Below are positions 17,957 through 27,001 of a stretch of 64,000 bases of DNA, piece after piece (the first letter of the stretch is position 1; the number at the start of each line of letters is the position of its first letter). Made by a program: the position numbers and the translations under genes. The notes under the pieces were generated by a model that had not been told where the DNA came from, made no database searches, and saw only the letters and a program-made list of their open reading frames with translations. The DNA comes from Acidovorax sp. 210-6. Its GTDB lineage: Bacteria; Pseudomonadota; Gammaproteobacteria; Burkholderiales; Burkholderiaceae_C. The DNA is taken from positions 434,001-498,000 of the forward strand of contig NZ_JAACJE010000001.1 in assembly GCF_010020825.1 (NCBI RefSeq), written 5' to 3'.

Positions 17957-18475
17957 ATGCGGCCCATGTTCAACCACGGCCCCAGTGCCCAGACCGCCAT
18001 GTCCTCTGCTCCCATCGTCGTCCAGCGTGATACCCGTGCCTGGCAGCTCCAGGTCTGGGTTTCCTTCGGCATTGCCGTGTTCCTCTGCGCCGTCGGTCTG
18101 GCCTGGCTGCCGGGCGAGCCACTGGAGCAGGTGTTCATGGTGATGGGCTATGTCTTCTGCCTGTCCACCGTGTTCGCGCTGGCCAAGTTCGTGCGCGACA
18201 ACGCTGGCAGTCGGCGCGATGCGGGAGATACCCCGCTGTGGAAGCTGGTCGTCTGGGGTGGCTTTGCCGTCGCCATGGGCCTGACCGGCTGGGGACTGCT
18301 GGGCATGGACATCAACGTGACCTACAAAGCCTTTCTCGGCGTGAGCTGGCTGTACCTGGTGACCACCGCGTTCACGCTGGCCAAGATGCTGCGCGACCGC
18401 CACGAGGCCGACCTGCTCGAAGCGCGTCTGCAGGGCCGCCGCGAGGCCACCCGCGCCGCCGCCAGTGCCGAATGA
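17957..18475 (+). CDS. YiaA/YiaB-type two-helix-repeat membrane protein
   Basis: A 172-residue inner-membrane protein built of two copies of a two-helix unit (VWVSFGIAVFLCAVGLAWLP... and VVWGGFAVAMGLTGWGLLGM...), each followed by a similar VFALAKFVRD / AFTLAKMLRD segment. This is the YiaAB family, of unknown function. ATG codons exist at 17957, 17966 and 17999 and none has a strong Shine-Dalgarno; homologues usually begin near the third, so the start is uncertain. It is followed 26 bases later by a gene for a secreted protein. Confidence 0.78.
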   Translation: MRPMFNHGPSAQTAMSSAPIVVQRDTRAWQLQVWVSFGIAVFLCAVGLAWLPGEPLEQVFMVMGYVFCLSTVFALAKFVRDNAGSRRDAGDTPLWKLVVWGGFAVAMGLTGWGLLGMDINVTYKAFLGVSWLYLVTTAFTLAKMLRDRHEADLLEARLQGRREATRAAASAE

Positions 18476-18501
18476 TGTGTACGAACCCAAAGGAGTGAAC
18501 C

Positions 18502-18963
18502 ATGACTGCATTGCTGAACAAAACCCTGGCCCGCCTGTGGCTGGCGGCATGCCTGGCCGGTGCCCTGGTGTCGGCCCCGGCGCGTGCCCAGAGCGAGGCC
18601 TCGGCCGCACTCTCGTTGCTGCCCGTGGCCTCGGTGGTGGGCACGGCCTCGGTGGGCGCTGCGGCGTCCGGCGCGGTGGTCGCCTTGCCTGCCGCGCTGT
18701 CGGTGGCCGGGGCGGTGCTCACCGTGAAATCCATCGAGGCCTCGGCCGTGGGCACGGTATATGTGCTGGAGCGGGCCTCCGACGGTGCGCGCGTCAGCGT
18801 CGAGCTGGCGGGGCGCGGCGTGGCGGCCTCCGCTTACGGTGTGGGCACGGTAGTGACTTGCAGCGTGATCGGCACCGGCGTGGTGCTGTCGGTGGCGGGC
18901 GAGGTGCTGGCCTTCGTGCCCAACGCCCTGGGCCGCGCCCTGCTGCACAACGAACGCCTGTGA
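18502..18963 (+). CDS. Exported hypothetical protein, alanine/valine/glycine-rich
   Basis: A 153-residue protein with a signal peptide (residues about 1-29, ending ARA). The mature part is dominated by Ala, Val, Gly and Ser with long hydrophobic stretches (SVVGTASVGAAASGAVVALP), perhaps membrane-associated. No family recognised. AAAGGAG is well placed before the ATG. It lies 11 bases upstream of the DUF2145 gene, so the two are likely co-transcribed and may act together in the envelope. Confidence 0.72.
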   Translation: MTALLNKTLARLWLAACLAGALVSAPARAQSEASAALSLLPVASVVGTASVGAAASGAVVALPAALSVAGAVLTVKSIEASAVGTVYVLERASDGARVSVELAGRGVAASAYGVGTVVTCSVIGTGVVLSVAGEVLAFVPNALGRALLHNERL

Positions 18964-18974
18964 GGAACAGCGCC

Positions 18975-19790
18975 ATGGCACGTTGCACCGTTCCCCTCAC
19001 CGCGCTGACCCTGGCGGCGCTGTTGCTGGCCGCCGCGCCGGCCCATGCGGGCCGCTCCTGCGAGGCGCGCAAGCCCACGCCCCAGCTCATCGAACGCGGC
19101 ATGCAACTGGCGCAGCAGACGGCAGCCGCGCTCGACGCCGAGCATGCGCGCAGCGGCGCCCGCGTGGTGGTGCTGGGCCGCGCCGGGCAGGACCTGGGCA
19201 AGTATGGCCTGCGCTACTCCCACCTGGGCTGGGCCTACAAGACGCCCGAGGGGCCCTGGCGCGTGGTGCACAAGCTCAACGAATGCGGCAGCGCCGTGGG
19301 CCACCTGTACCGCCAGGGGCTGGGCGAGTTCTTCCTTGACGACCTGTGGCGCTACGAGGCCGTCTGGGCCGTGCCCACGCCGGAGGTGCAGCAGCGCCTG
19401 CTGCCGGTGCTGGAAGACAGCGCCCGCGCCCGCGCGCTGCAGCACGCGCCCTACAGCATGGTCAGCTACGCCTGGGGGCGCAAGTACCAGCAGTCCAACC
19501 AGTGGGCGCTGGAGACCCTGGCCCTGGCCATGGAGCCCGACAGCGTGCGCACGCGCGACCAGGCCCAGGCCTGGCTGCAGTTCAAGGGCTACCAACCCAG
19601 CGTGCTGAAGATCGGCGCGCTCACGCGCCTGGGCGGGCGCATGGGCTCGGCCAACATCGCGTTCGACGACCACCCGAGCGAGCAGCGCTTCGCCGACCGC
19701 ATCGAAACCGTCACCGTCGATTCGGTGCTGGCCTGGCTGCCGCGGGCGCAACTGGCATCCAAGCCCGTGGTGTTTTCCGTGAAATATTGA
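18975..19790 (+). CDS. DUF2145 family periplasmic protein
   Basis: A 271-residue protein with a signal peptide ending AHA at about residue 25. The mature protein matches the DUF2145 family (YSHLGWAYKTPEGPWRVVHK; LNECGSAVGHLYRQGLGEF). Conserved Cys, His and Asn residues (ECGS, SHLGWAY, YQQSNQWALE) recall NlpC/P60-like cysteine peptidases, which is a guess and not a demonstrated activity. GAGG precedes the start. The stop codon falls just inside the left flank of a copy of the dispersed repeat. Confidence 0.8.
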   Translation: MARCTVPLTALTLAALLLAAAPAHAGRSCEARKPTPQLIERGMQLAQQTAAALDAEHARSGARVVVLGRAGQDLGKYGLRYSHLGWAYKTPEGPWRVVHKLNECGSAVGHLYRQGLGEFFLDDLWRYEAVWAVPTPEVQQRLLPVLEDSARARALQHAPYSMVSYAWGRKYQQSNQWALETLALAMEPDSVRTRDQAQAWLQFKGYQPSVLKIGALTRLGGRMGSANIAFDDHPSEQRFADRIETVTVDSVLAWLPRAQLASKPVVFSVKY

Positions 19791-19804
19791 ATCAAATCGG
19801 GCGC

Positions 19805-19848
19805 TAACGCTTGACGGTAAAGCGCTATCAGCTATCAAATTGGTAGTG
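19805..19848 (+). repeat. Dispersed 44-base palindromic repeat, copy 3
   Basis: This copy reads TAACGCTTGACGGTAAAGCG, then CAGCTATCAAATTGGTAGTG. The left flank (TTGAATCAAATCGGGC from 19787) is also conserved with other copies and includes the TGA of the DUF2145 gene, so the gene's end appears to have been set at the insertion edge. It lies 20 bases upstream of the next gene. Confidence 0.75.
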
Positions 19849-19867
19849 CATCAACGAGAGGGGAATC

Positions 19868-20926
19868 ATGAGCAAAGCATTGCGACTGTCTGAAAAATGG
19901 TTCCGTCGCGGCCTGTGGCTGGTGGCGGTGGTGTTTGCGGGTTTCCTGATCGGCCTGGGCGGCACCATCGTGGGCGACCTGCCCAAGGTAGAGACGCCGC
20001 TGCAGGTGGATGACTTTCTGGACCGTGCCGAGGCCGAGAAGCTGCGCGCGCAAATCCGGGACCAGCGCCAGGCCGAGCAGGATGCGCAGACCGCGCTGGA
20101 GCAAGCGCAACTGCAGCGCAGCAAGGCGCGCAGCGAAAGCCAGGCGGCGCGCGAGACCTTCAACAACTGGCTGGCCGCGCGCAGCGTGACGCAGCGGGTG
20201 GAGCACGACCCGGAGGTAATGGCGCGCACCAAGGTGCTGGATGGGCTGAAGCAGACCGAACAGCGCACGCAGCAGGCGGTCGAGGCGCAGCAGCAGGCCT
20301 TGCTCGATGCCCGCCAGGCCGCCACGGCCGCGCAGCGGCAGCTCAGCCGCATGGAATCCAGCGCTTATGAGAAGCTGGGTGTGGAGCGCCGCAAGGTGGA
20401 GCTGCGCGTCTTTCTGTACCGCCTGGCGCTCACACTCCCGCTGCTGGTGGTGGCAGGCTGGCTGTTCGTGAAGAAGCGCAAGGGTACCTACTGGCCCTTT
20501 GTCTGGGGCTTCATCTTTTTCGCGCTGTTCGCCTTCTTCGTCGAACTGGTGCCCTACCTGCCCAGCTATGGCGGCTATGTGCGCTATGTGGTGGGCATAG
20601 CCATCACGGTGCTGGTGGGGCGCTACGCCATCCTGGCGCTCAACCGCTACCTGGAGCGCCAGAAGCAGGCCGAATCCATGCCCGACCAGGAGCGCCGCAA
20701 GGAGCTGGGCTACGACGTGGCCCTGGCGCGCCTGGCCAAGAATGTGTGCCCAGGTTGCGAGCGGCTGGTGGACCTGAAAAACGAGAAGATCGACTTCTGC
20801 CCGCACTGCGGCATCGGTCTGTTCGATCGCTGTGGCCATTGCAGCACGCGCAAGAGTGCCTTTGCCCGTTTCTGCCATGCCTGCGGCACGGGGGCCCAGT
20901 CGGGCAGGCCTGCCACAGAGGTGTGA
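19868..20926 (+). CDS. Coiled-coil membrane protein with C-terminal zinc ribbon
   Basis: A 352-residue protein of unknown function. TM1 is at about residues 17-37. A coiled-coil region rich in Gln, Ala, Arg and Glu follows (about 48-165). A cluster of about three hydrophobic helices (about 180-255) comes next, then a cytoplasmic tail with paired CxxC motifs (NVCPGC, DFCPHCG, DRCGHC, FCHACG) that must bind zinc. The double-zinc-ribbon ending suggests an adaptor or protein-protein role. GAGAGGGGA precedes the ATG. Confidence 0.75.
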   Translation: MSKALRLSEKWFRRGLWLVAVVFAGFLIGLGGTIVGDLPKVETPLQVDDFLDRAEAEKLRAQIRDQRQAEQDAQTALEQAQLQRSKARSESQAARETFNNWLAARSVTQRVEHDPEVMARTKVLDGLKQTEQRTQQAVEAQQQALLDARQAATAAQRQLSRMESSAYEKLGVERRKVELRVFLYRLALTLPLLVVAGWLFVKKRKGTYWPFVWGFIFFALFAFFVELVPYLPSYGGYVRYVVGIAITVLVGRYAILALNRYLERQKQAESMPDQERRKELGYDVALARLAKNVCPGCERLVDLKNEKIDFCPHCGIGLFDRCGHCSTRKSAFARFCHACGTGAQSGRPATEV

Positions 20927-21002
20927 TAGAACCCCACCGGACACCCTGCAGGCCTGCAGCGTGTCCGGTTCTGTTCCACCCTGCTACAGGAGGTAATACC
21001 CC

Positions 21003-21395
21003 ATGGGTTTTTTCGCCAAGATTTTTTCCAAGATTTTCCCCTCGGCCAAGGCCGAAGAAATAGTGGCGGCGCCGCCTGCTGCAGCGTCTGGTGCTGCCCC
21101 TGCGGCATCCCCCGTGCCCGCAGGCCCGGCTTCCATCCCGCTGGGGGAAGTGGCCCCCATTCTGGACGCCATGCCCGGAGCCAAGGGGCTGAACTGGCGT
21201 ACCTCCATCGTGGACCTGCTCAAGTTGCTGGGGCTGGACAGCAGCCTGTCGGCCCGCAAGGAACTGGCGGCCGAACTGGGCTACTCTGGCAACGATGAGC
21301 CTGGTTCTGCTGCCTGGAACATCTGGCTGCACAAGCAGGTGATGAGCCGCATTGCCGCCCACGGCGGCACGCTGCCCCCCGAGCTGCTGGACTGA
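21003..21395 (+). CDS. DUF3597 family small protein
   Basis: A 130-residue protein with the hallmark DUF3597 start (MGFFAKIFSKIFPSAKA), an Ala/Pro-rich linker (residues about 20-45), and a helical C-terminal domain (LNWRTSIVDLLKLLGLDSSL ... ARKELAAELGY). Function unknown; structures of family members are small helical bundles. AGGAGG lies before the start. Transcription is co-directional with the zinc-ribbon protein, 76 bases away. Confidence 0.88.
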   Translation: MGFFAKIFSKIFPSAKAEEIVAAPPAAASGAAPAASPVPAGPASIPLGEVAPILDAMPGAKGLNWRTSIVDLLKLLGLDSSLSARKELAAELGYSGNDEPGSAAWNIWLHKQVMSRIAAHGGTLPPELLD

Positions 21396-21455
21396 CAACC
21401 CGCTCCGCACGGCGGCCCCGGCTCCGGCGCAGGGGCTGTCTTCCCGCTGGGCTGT

Positions 21456-22154
21456 TCAGCCCCCCATCACCACCGGCCCACCCTTGGCCAGCGCGCGCTG
21501 GTAGGCCGGGCGCTGCTGCATGCGCTCGCGGTAGGCCAGCAGGTGGGGGTGGTGCGATGCAGCGTCGGTGCGCGCGAGGGCGGCCTCCACGGCAAAGCTC
21601 ATCTGGAAGTCCGCCATGCTCAGGTGCTCGCCCGCAAACCAGGCGTGCTGCGCGAGGTGGCCCTCCATGAAGTCCAGTGCGGTGCTCAGGTTGGGGTCGA
21701 TGAGTTTTTTCTGCACCTGATCGCACAGCGTGCGCGCAATGGGGCGCACAAAAAAGGGCATGGGTTGCGTGGGGATGGTGAGGAACACCAGCTTCATCAC
21801 CAGCCAGTTCATCAGAGATCCTTCGGCGTAGTGCATCCAGAAGCGGCACTGGCGGTGCTCGGGCGTGCCGGGCTGGGGCACCAGGTGCGCCAGATCGGCC
21901 GGAGCGCCGCAGGCAAAGCGTTCCGCCAGGTATTCGATGATGGCGCCCGATTCTGCGATCACGTCGTCTCCGTCGGTGATGACCGGCGACTTGCCCAGAG
22001 GGTGTACGGCCTTGAGTGAGGCGGGCGCCAGCTTGGTGCGCGGGTCGCGCCGGTACAGCCGCAGGTCATAGGGCACGCCCAGTTCTTCCAGCAGCCACAG
22101 GACGCGCTGCGAGCGCGAGGTTTCGAGGTGGTGTACGGTCAGCATGCGTGCCAT
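21456..22154 (-). CDS. Glutathione S-transferase
   Basis: A 232-residue cytoplasmic glutathione transferase with an N-terminal thioredoxin-like domain (TVHHLETSRSQRVLWLLEEL, with the Ser region that activates glutathione; GKSPVITDGD; ESGAIIEYLAERF as the glutathione-binding SNAIL/TRAC-like loop) and a helical C-terminal domain (FAGEHLSMADFQMSFAVEAA). The substrate is unknown. A second ATG three codons in (22145) is equally possible. The next gene upstream on this strand is an AAA/DUF4143 ATPase, only ten bases away. Confidence 0.9.
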   Translation of the reverse strand: MARMLTVHHLETSRSQRVLWLLEELGVPYDLRLYRRDPRTKLAPASLKAVHPLGKSPVITDGDDVIAESGAIIEYLAERFACGAPADLAHLVPQPGTPEHRQCRFWMHYAEGSLMNWLVMKLVFLTIPTQPMPFFVRPIARTLCDQVQKKLIDPNLSTALDFMEGHLAQHAWFAGEHLSMADFQMSFAVEAALARTDAASHHPHLLAYRERMQQRPAYQRALAKGGPVVMGG

Positions 22155-22164
22155 GGTAGCGGGA

Positions 22165-23337
22165 TTATGGATAGGCCCTCATGGCAAGTTCGTGGCACAA
22201 CGTGGCCAGCGGCATAGCCTGCACGCCATGGCCCAGGGGGAAGGGTTCGTCGCCGGGGTAGATGACCAGTTTGCGCGTGGGTTGCAGGTCTTCGCAGGCG
22301 CTGTGGAAACCGCGTTCGACCTTGGGCGCGAGGCTGCGCTTGACTTCGATGGCCCAGCATTCGCCGCTGGGCCAGTTCAAGAGCAAATCGACCTCAGCGC
22401 CGCCGCTGGTGCGGTAGAAGTGGGCGCTGGCGCTGGTTCCTGCGGCGGTGATGAGATTCTCCAGCACAAAGCTCTCCCAGCTCGCGCCCACGACGGGGTG
22501 GCCCAGCAGCGCCTCTTCGTCGGGCAGGCCCAGCAGTGCGTGCAGCAAGCCGCTGTCACGCACATAGAGTTTGGGCGATTTGGTCAGGCGTTTGCCCAGG
22601 TTGGCGTGCCAGGGTTCCAGTCGCCGCACCAAAAACATCTCGACCAGCAGATCCAGGTAGCGGTTGACGGTGCGCATGTCCAGGGCGAGGCTGCGTGCCA
22701 GCACCGAGGCGTTGACCAATGCCCCTTGCTGATGGGCCAACATGCCCCACAGGCGGCGCAATGCCTCGGAGCCTACGCGCCCGCCAAACAGTGGGATGTC
22801 GCGCTCCACATAGGTGCGAATGAAATCTTGCCGCCAGCGCAGGCTGGCGGCAGGGGTGCGGGCGAGATAGCTTTCAGGGAATCCGCCCCGTACCCACAGG
22901 CGCGTGTGCTCGGCCTCTGGCAGTTCCTGGACGTTGAAAGGAGTCAGCTCGCGGTAGGCGATACGCCCCGCCAGGCTCTCGCCGGCTTGCTGCAGCAGAT
23001 CGAGTGAGGCGGAACCCAGCAGCAGGTACAGGCCACTGCGTCGGCCGCTGCGCCGTGCCCGGTCAATCAGTCCGCGTAGCACTGGGAACAGGCCAGGAAC
23101 GCGGTGCACTTCATCCAATACGACCAGCCTGTCCAGACGCTCTGCCAAGTAGAGCTCCGGCGATGCGAGTTTGGCGCGATCCAGCTCTGATTCCAGATCA
23201 AGATACACGTTGTCGGACTGCTGGGCCAGTTCGTGCGCAACGGTGGTTTTGCCCGCCTGGCGGGGCCCCAGAAGGGCTACAGCAGGGGTGCTGGCCAGGT
23301 CTTCGCGCAGACTGGCCATGATTTTTCGCTCAAACAT
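22165..23337 (-). CDS. AAA ATPase with DUF4143 domain
   Basis: A 390-residue ATPase of the AAA_14/DUF4143 type. Walker A is GPRQAGKTTV (residues about 24-33) and Walker B is RLVVLDEVHR (about 69-78). An arginine-finger-like segment follows, then the DUF4143 part (GASWESFVLENLI ... EVDLLLNW ... ECWAIEVKRS), whose ExD-(x)n-ExK pattern resembles PD-(D/E)XK nucleases. Such genes occur patchily in bacteria and archaea, often as mobile single genes; function unproven, with toxin-antitoxin-like or defence roles sometimes suspected. It is preceded by a 10-bp perfect inverted repeat two bases from the start codon. Confidence 0.87.
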   Translation of the reverse strand: MFERKIMASLREDLASTPAVALLGPRQAGKTTVAHELAQQSDNVYLDLESELDRAKLASPELYLAERLDRLVVLDEVHRVPGLFPVLRGLIDRARRSGRRSGLYLLLGSASLDLLQQAGESLAGRIAYRELTPFNVQELPEAEHTRLWVRGGFPESYLARTPAASLRWRQDFIRTYVERDIPLFGGRVGSEALRRLWGMLAHQQGALVNASVLARSLALDMRTVNRYLDLLVEMFLVRRLEPWHANLGKRLTKSPKLYVRDSGLLHALLGLPDEEALLGHPVVGASWESFVLENLITAAGTSASAHFYRTSGGAEVDLLLNWPSGECWAIEVKRSLAPKVERGFHSACEDLQPTRKLVIYPGDEPFPLGHGVQAMPLATLCHELAMRAYP

Positions 23338-23338
23338 T

Positions 23339-23374
23339 CTTGCATTTTATGCATGTACATGTCGAAAATGCAAG
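23339..23374. promoter_or_regulatory. Inverted repeat abutting the DUF4143 ATPase start
   Basis: The arms CTTGCATTTT (23339-23348) and AAAATGCAAG (23365-23374) are exact reverse complements around 16 bases, which hold a second palindrome, CATGTACATG. The right-hand end on the coding strand lies one base before the ATG at 23337. It could be an operator or an mRNA hairpin masking the ribosome site, since no normal Shine-Dalgarno is visible. Base composition is A/T-rich compared with the surroundings. Confidence 0.6.
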
Positions 23375-23393
23375 GATAAGCGTAACCGCAAAA

Positions 23394-24629
<1,236 letters not shown>

Positions 24630-24655
24630 TCAAGCACATCACAAAAGGAATTGCC

Positions 24656-25138
24656 ATGCCCCGAATCCTTATCGCCGTTGACGGCTCGGAACTCGCGCTC
24701 GATGCCGTGCACCACGCGGTGCAGTTGACCCGTGACGGCCTGCAGGCCGACTTCGTGCTGGCCAATGTGCAGGAGCCGGCCTCGCTGTACGAGCTGGTGG
24801 TTTCGCGCGACCCCGACCTGATCGCCGCCGCCAGCATCGAGGCCGGCGAGCACCTGATGGCCTCGGCCCGCGCCCTGCTCGACGAGGCCGGCCTGGACTA
24901 CGTGACCGAAGTGGGCGTGGGCGACCCGGCGCACACGCTGGTGGACATCGCCGAGAGCACGGGCTGCGACATGGTGGTGATCGGTGCGCGCGGTCAGGGG
25001 GCGCTGAGCAGCGCGCTGCTGGGTTCGGTGTCGCAGGAACTGGTGCATGCCAGCCCGGTGCCAGTGACCGTCGTCAAGCACGCTGAGGTGCTGGAGGAAG
25101 GCGAAGAGGGCGAAGAAGACGCTGAGCCATCCACCTGA
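24656..25138 (+). CDS. Universal stress protein UspA family
   Basis: A 160-residue single-domain universal stress protein. It opens with MPRILIAVDGSELALDAV and ends with the ATP-binding pattern VVIGARGQGALSSALLGSVS (G-2x-G-9x-G-S/T type), followed by an acidic tail rich in glutamate (EEGEEGEEDAE). AAAAGGA precedes the ATG, and a TACACT -10-like box lies at 24621. It diverges from tgt. Confidence 0.93.
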   Translation: MPRILIAVDGSELALDAVHHAVQLTRDGLQADFVLANVQEPASLYELVVSRDPDLIAAASIEAGEHLMASARALLDEAGLDYVTEVGVGDPAHTLVDIAESTGCDMVVIGARGQGALSSALLGSVSQELVHASPVPVTVVKHAEVLEEGEEGEEDAEPST

Positions 25139-25163
25139 TGGGTGAGAGGCGCTGGCCGTGGTT

Positions 25164-25550
25164 TCAAGCGGCTTTGCGGAACGGCTCGCGCGGCGCCTGC
25201 AGCTTGCCGTGGGGCAGGGTGGACAGGCGCGAAAACATGCGGCGCACATAGCCACGCACCCACAGGCACTTGTTCAGCTCATCCACGGGCAGCGGGCCGG
25301 AGACGACCACGATGTCGTTGGCCACTTCCTGCGCGCCCGCAGCGCGCAGGCGGCGGCGCATGTTGCTGGCCCAGGACTGGATGCGCGTGGGGCTGCCGTG
25401 CTGGTGCACCTGGCCCGTGTGCATGTCGAACGCGATGGCCACGGTGTCGGTCTTGAGCTTGAAGCGCCGCTCGCCGGTGATGGCGCTGGGGGCCTCACGC
25501 ATGTCATACAGGTAGTAGCTGCCTGCCTTGAGCTGGTATTGCAAGTCCAT
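25164..25550 (-). CDS. Conserved hypothetical protein
   Basis: A 128-residue soluble protein of unknown function, with no signal peptide, no membrane segment and no motif I recognise. It contains YYLYDMREAPSA near the N-terminus and a basic C-terminal half (GYVRRMFSRLSTLPHGKLQA). It converges with the uspA-family gene (25-base gap). From 25551 to 25750 no gene is seen; the stretch holds a perfect 12-bp palindrome GATCAGCTGATC at 25737-25748, next to the pldA stop. Confidence 0.6.
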   Translation of the reverse strand: MDLQYQLKAGSYYLYDMREAPSAITGERRFKLKTDTVAIAFDMHTGQVHQHGSPTRIQSWASNMRRRLRAAGAQEVANDIVVVSGPLPVDELNKCLWVRGYVRRMFSRLSTLPHGKLQAPREPFRKAA

Positions 25551-25750
25551 GGGTCGTCATCTCCGATGGCTGAATTGTCCGGTCTGTGGCCACCCGCAAT
25601 GCGTTGGAATAAAGGCGGTAATGTGCCGCTTATCGCCGACACGCCGTCACGGGCCGCCGGGCGCGCTGCGGATTGTCGCGTGGGGACATGTCCGTCACAA
25701 GAAAACCGGCATGCGATTGCGTAACGGCTTGTGTCAGATCAGCTGATCCC

Positions 25751-26923
25751 TCAAAAGTCCACCAGGCTCAGGCCCAGGGTGAACACGGTGCGCTTGCGGT
25801 TGTAGTCCACCAGGCTGTCGCCGTAGCCGCTGAAGAGCTGGGTGTGCAGGCGCAGGTTGCTCTTGCCGCCGCCCAGCCCTGCGCCCAGGCTTTGCATCCA
25901 TTCCAGCCGCACCGAGCCGCGCGAGGTGGACGAGAGCGAATGGCGCAGCGTCACGCCCAGGGTGTGGTCGCGGTTCAGGTTCCAGAAGGCGGACAGTTCG
26001 CCCCGGCCCACGTAGTCGCTGATACCGGGGTTGTCGTCGCTCTCGGCCTTTTCGGGGATGCGCTTCCAGATACGCGCATTCACGCTCCATTGGTTGCCCA
26101 GCTCCATGCCAGTCATCAGGTAGGTGCGGTTCCAGCTGCGCGACAGCGGCAGGCTCTGGCCGTTGGACTGGTGCACCACGCCGATGCCGCTGTAGCGCCA
26201 GCGCCAGCCCCAGGGGAGCTGCGCGTCGGTGGGATACACGTACATCACCTCGGGCGCGTGGTCGGTGGTGCGGAACGGGCGCGAGATGTGCGGGCTGAAC
26301 AACTGCCAGTACGACTGCTGGGTGTAGCCAAACCACAGCGAATCCTTGTGCGTGGGGTGGTCCTGCGTGAGCAGGCTTTGCGCAATCTTGGTGCGCACCG
26401 AAAGCTGCAGGCGCGCTTCGGTGCTGCGGTAGGCCACGCTGGAGAGGGCGGTGTGCTCGGGCGCGGGGGAGCTGGGCTGGCGGTTCACGCTGTCGGAGGC
26501 CACCACCGAGGCGCTCAGCGGCCGGTAGCCCCGAAAGCGGAAGGTGCCGCAACTGCTGCCCATCTCCAGCTCCCAGAAGCGCGACAGCTCGGAATACTGC
26601 GTGTCGCGGCAGCCCTCGACCTGGGCCACCTCGATCATGCGCGTGGCAGGCAGGGTGGTGTCCACCGGGTCGGGCAGTCCGCTGGGGGGCTCCTGGGCAG
26701 CCGCTTGCGCACTGCTGGCGGCGGGGGCCTGCCAGGCCTGCTGGCCGGCCCAGGCATCAAAACAGGCCAGGCGCTGGGCGCTGTCGGCCAGCGCGGTGCA
26801 GCGCTGCCAGGCGGGGTGGGTGGGGTCTGCGGCGCTGCTGGCCTGGGCCAGTGGCGCGGCCAGCGCACCAGCCAGCACCACACCTGCGGCCTTCAAGGAC
26901 GGAGAACGAGGGGATGGGAGCAT
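25751..26923 (-). CDS. pldA: Outer-membrane phospholipase A (OMPLA)
   Basis: A 390-residue phospholipase A1/A2 of the outer membrane. The signal peptide ends at about residue 29 (AQA). An N-terminal extension of about 90 residues includes a Cys-containing segment (WQRCTALADSAQRLACFDAW), then a 12-stranded barrel. The catalytic His-Ser pair lies in VVHQSNGQSLPLSRSWNR, the family signature. The protein ends in phenylalanine, as barrels do. Activity normally needs calcium and dimerisation after membrane damage. A copy of the dispersed repeat lies just upstream of the start, in its leader. Confidence 0.93.
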   Translation of the reverse strand: MLPSPRSPSLKAAGVVLAGALAAPLAQASSAADPTHPAWQRCTALADSAQRLACFDAWAGQQAWQAPAASSAQAAAQEPPSGLPDPVDTTLPATRMIEVAQVEGCRDTQYSELSRFWELEMGSSCGTFRFRGYRPLSASVVASDSVNRQPSSPAPEHTALSSVAYRSTEARLQLSVRTKIAQSLLTQDHPTHKDSLWFGYTQQSYWQLFSPHISRPFRTTDHAPEVMYVYPTDAQLPWGWRWRYSGIGVVHQSNGQSLPLSRSWNRTYLMTGMELGNQWSVNARIWKRIPEKAESDDNPGISDYVGRGELSAFWNLNRDHTLGVTLRHSLSSTSRGSVRLEWMQSLGAGLGGGKSNLRLHTQLFSGYGDSLVDYNRKRTVFTLGLSLVDF

Positions 26924-26950
26924 GGCGGAAATTGAAGTAAAAATGGGCTG

Positions 26951-26994
26951 CAGCGCTTATTCTACAAGCGCAATCAGCTATAAAAACAGTAGCA
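26951..26994 (+). repeat. Dispersed 44-base palindromic repeat, copy 4
   Basis: One of the best-preserved copies: CAGCGCTTATTCTACAAGCG then CAGCTATAAAAACAGTAGCA. It lies between the pldA start (26923) and the rep stop (27002), both on the minus strand, so it may act as a transcript-end or processing structure between them. Confidence 0.85.
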
Positions 26995-27001
26995 AAATGC
27001 G

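Noticed and set aside
25737-25748. GATCAGCTGATC palindrome next to the pldA stop
   Set aside because: A short perfect palindrome with no T-tract and no second copy; too little to call a terminator or an operator.
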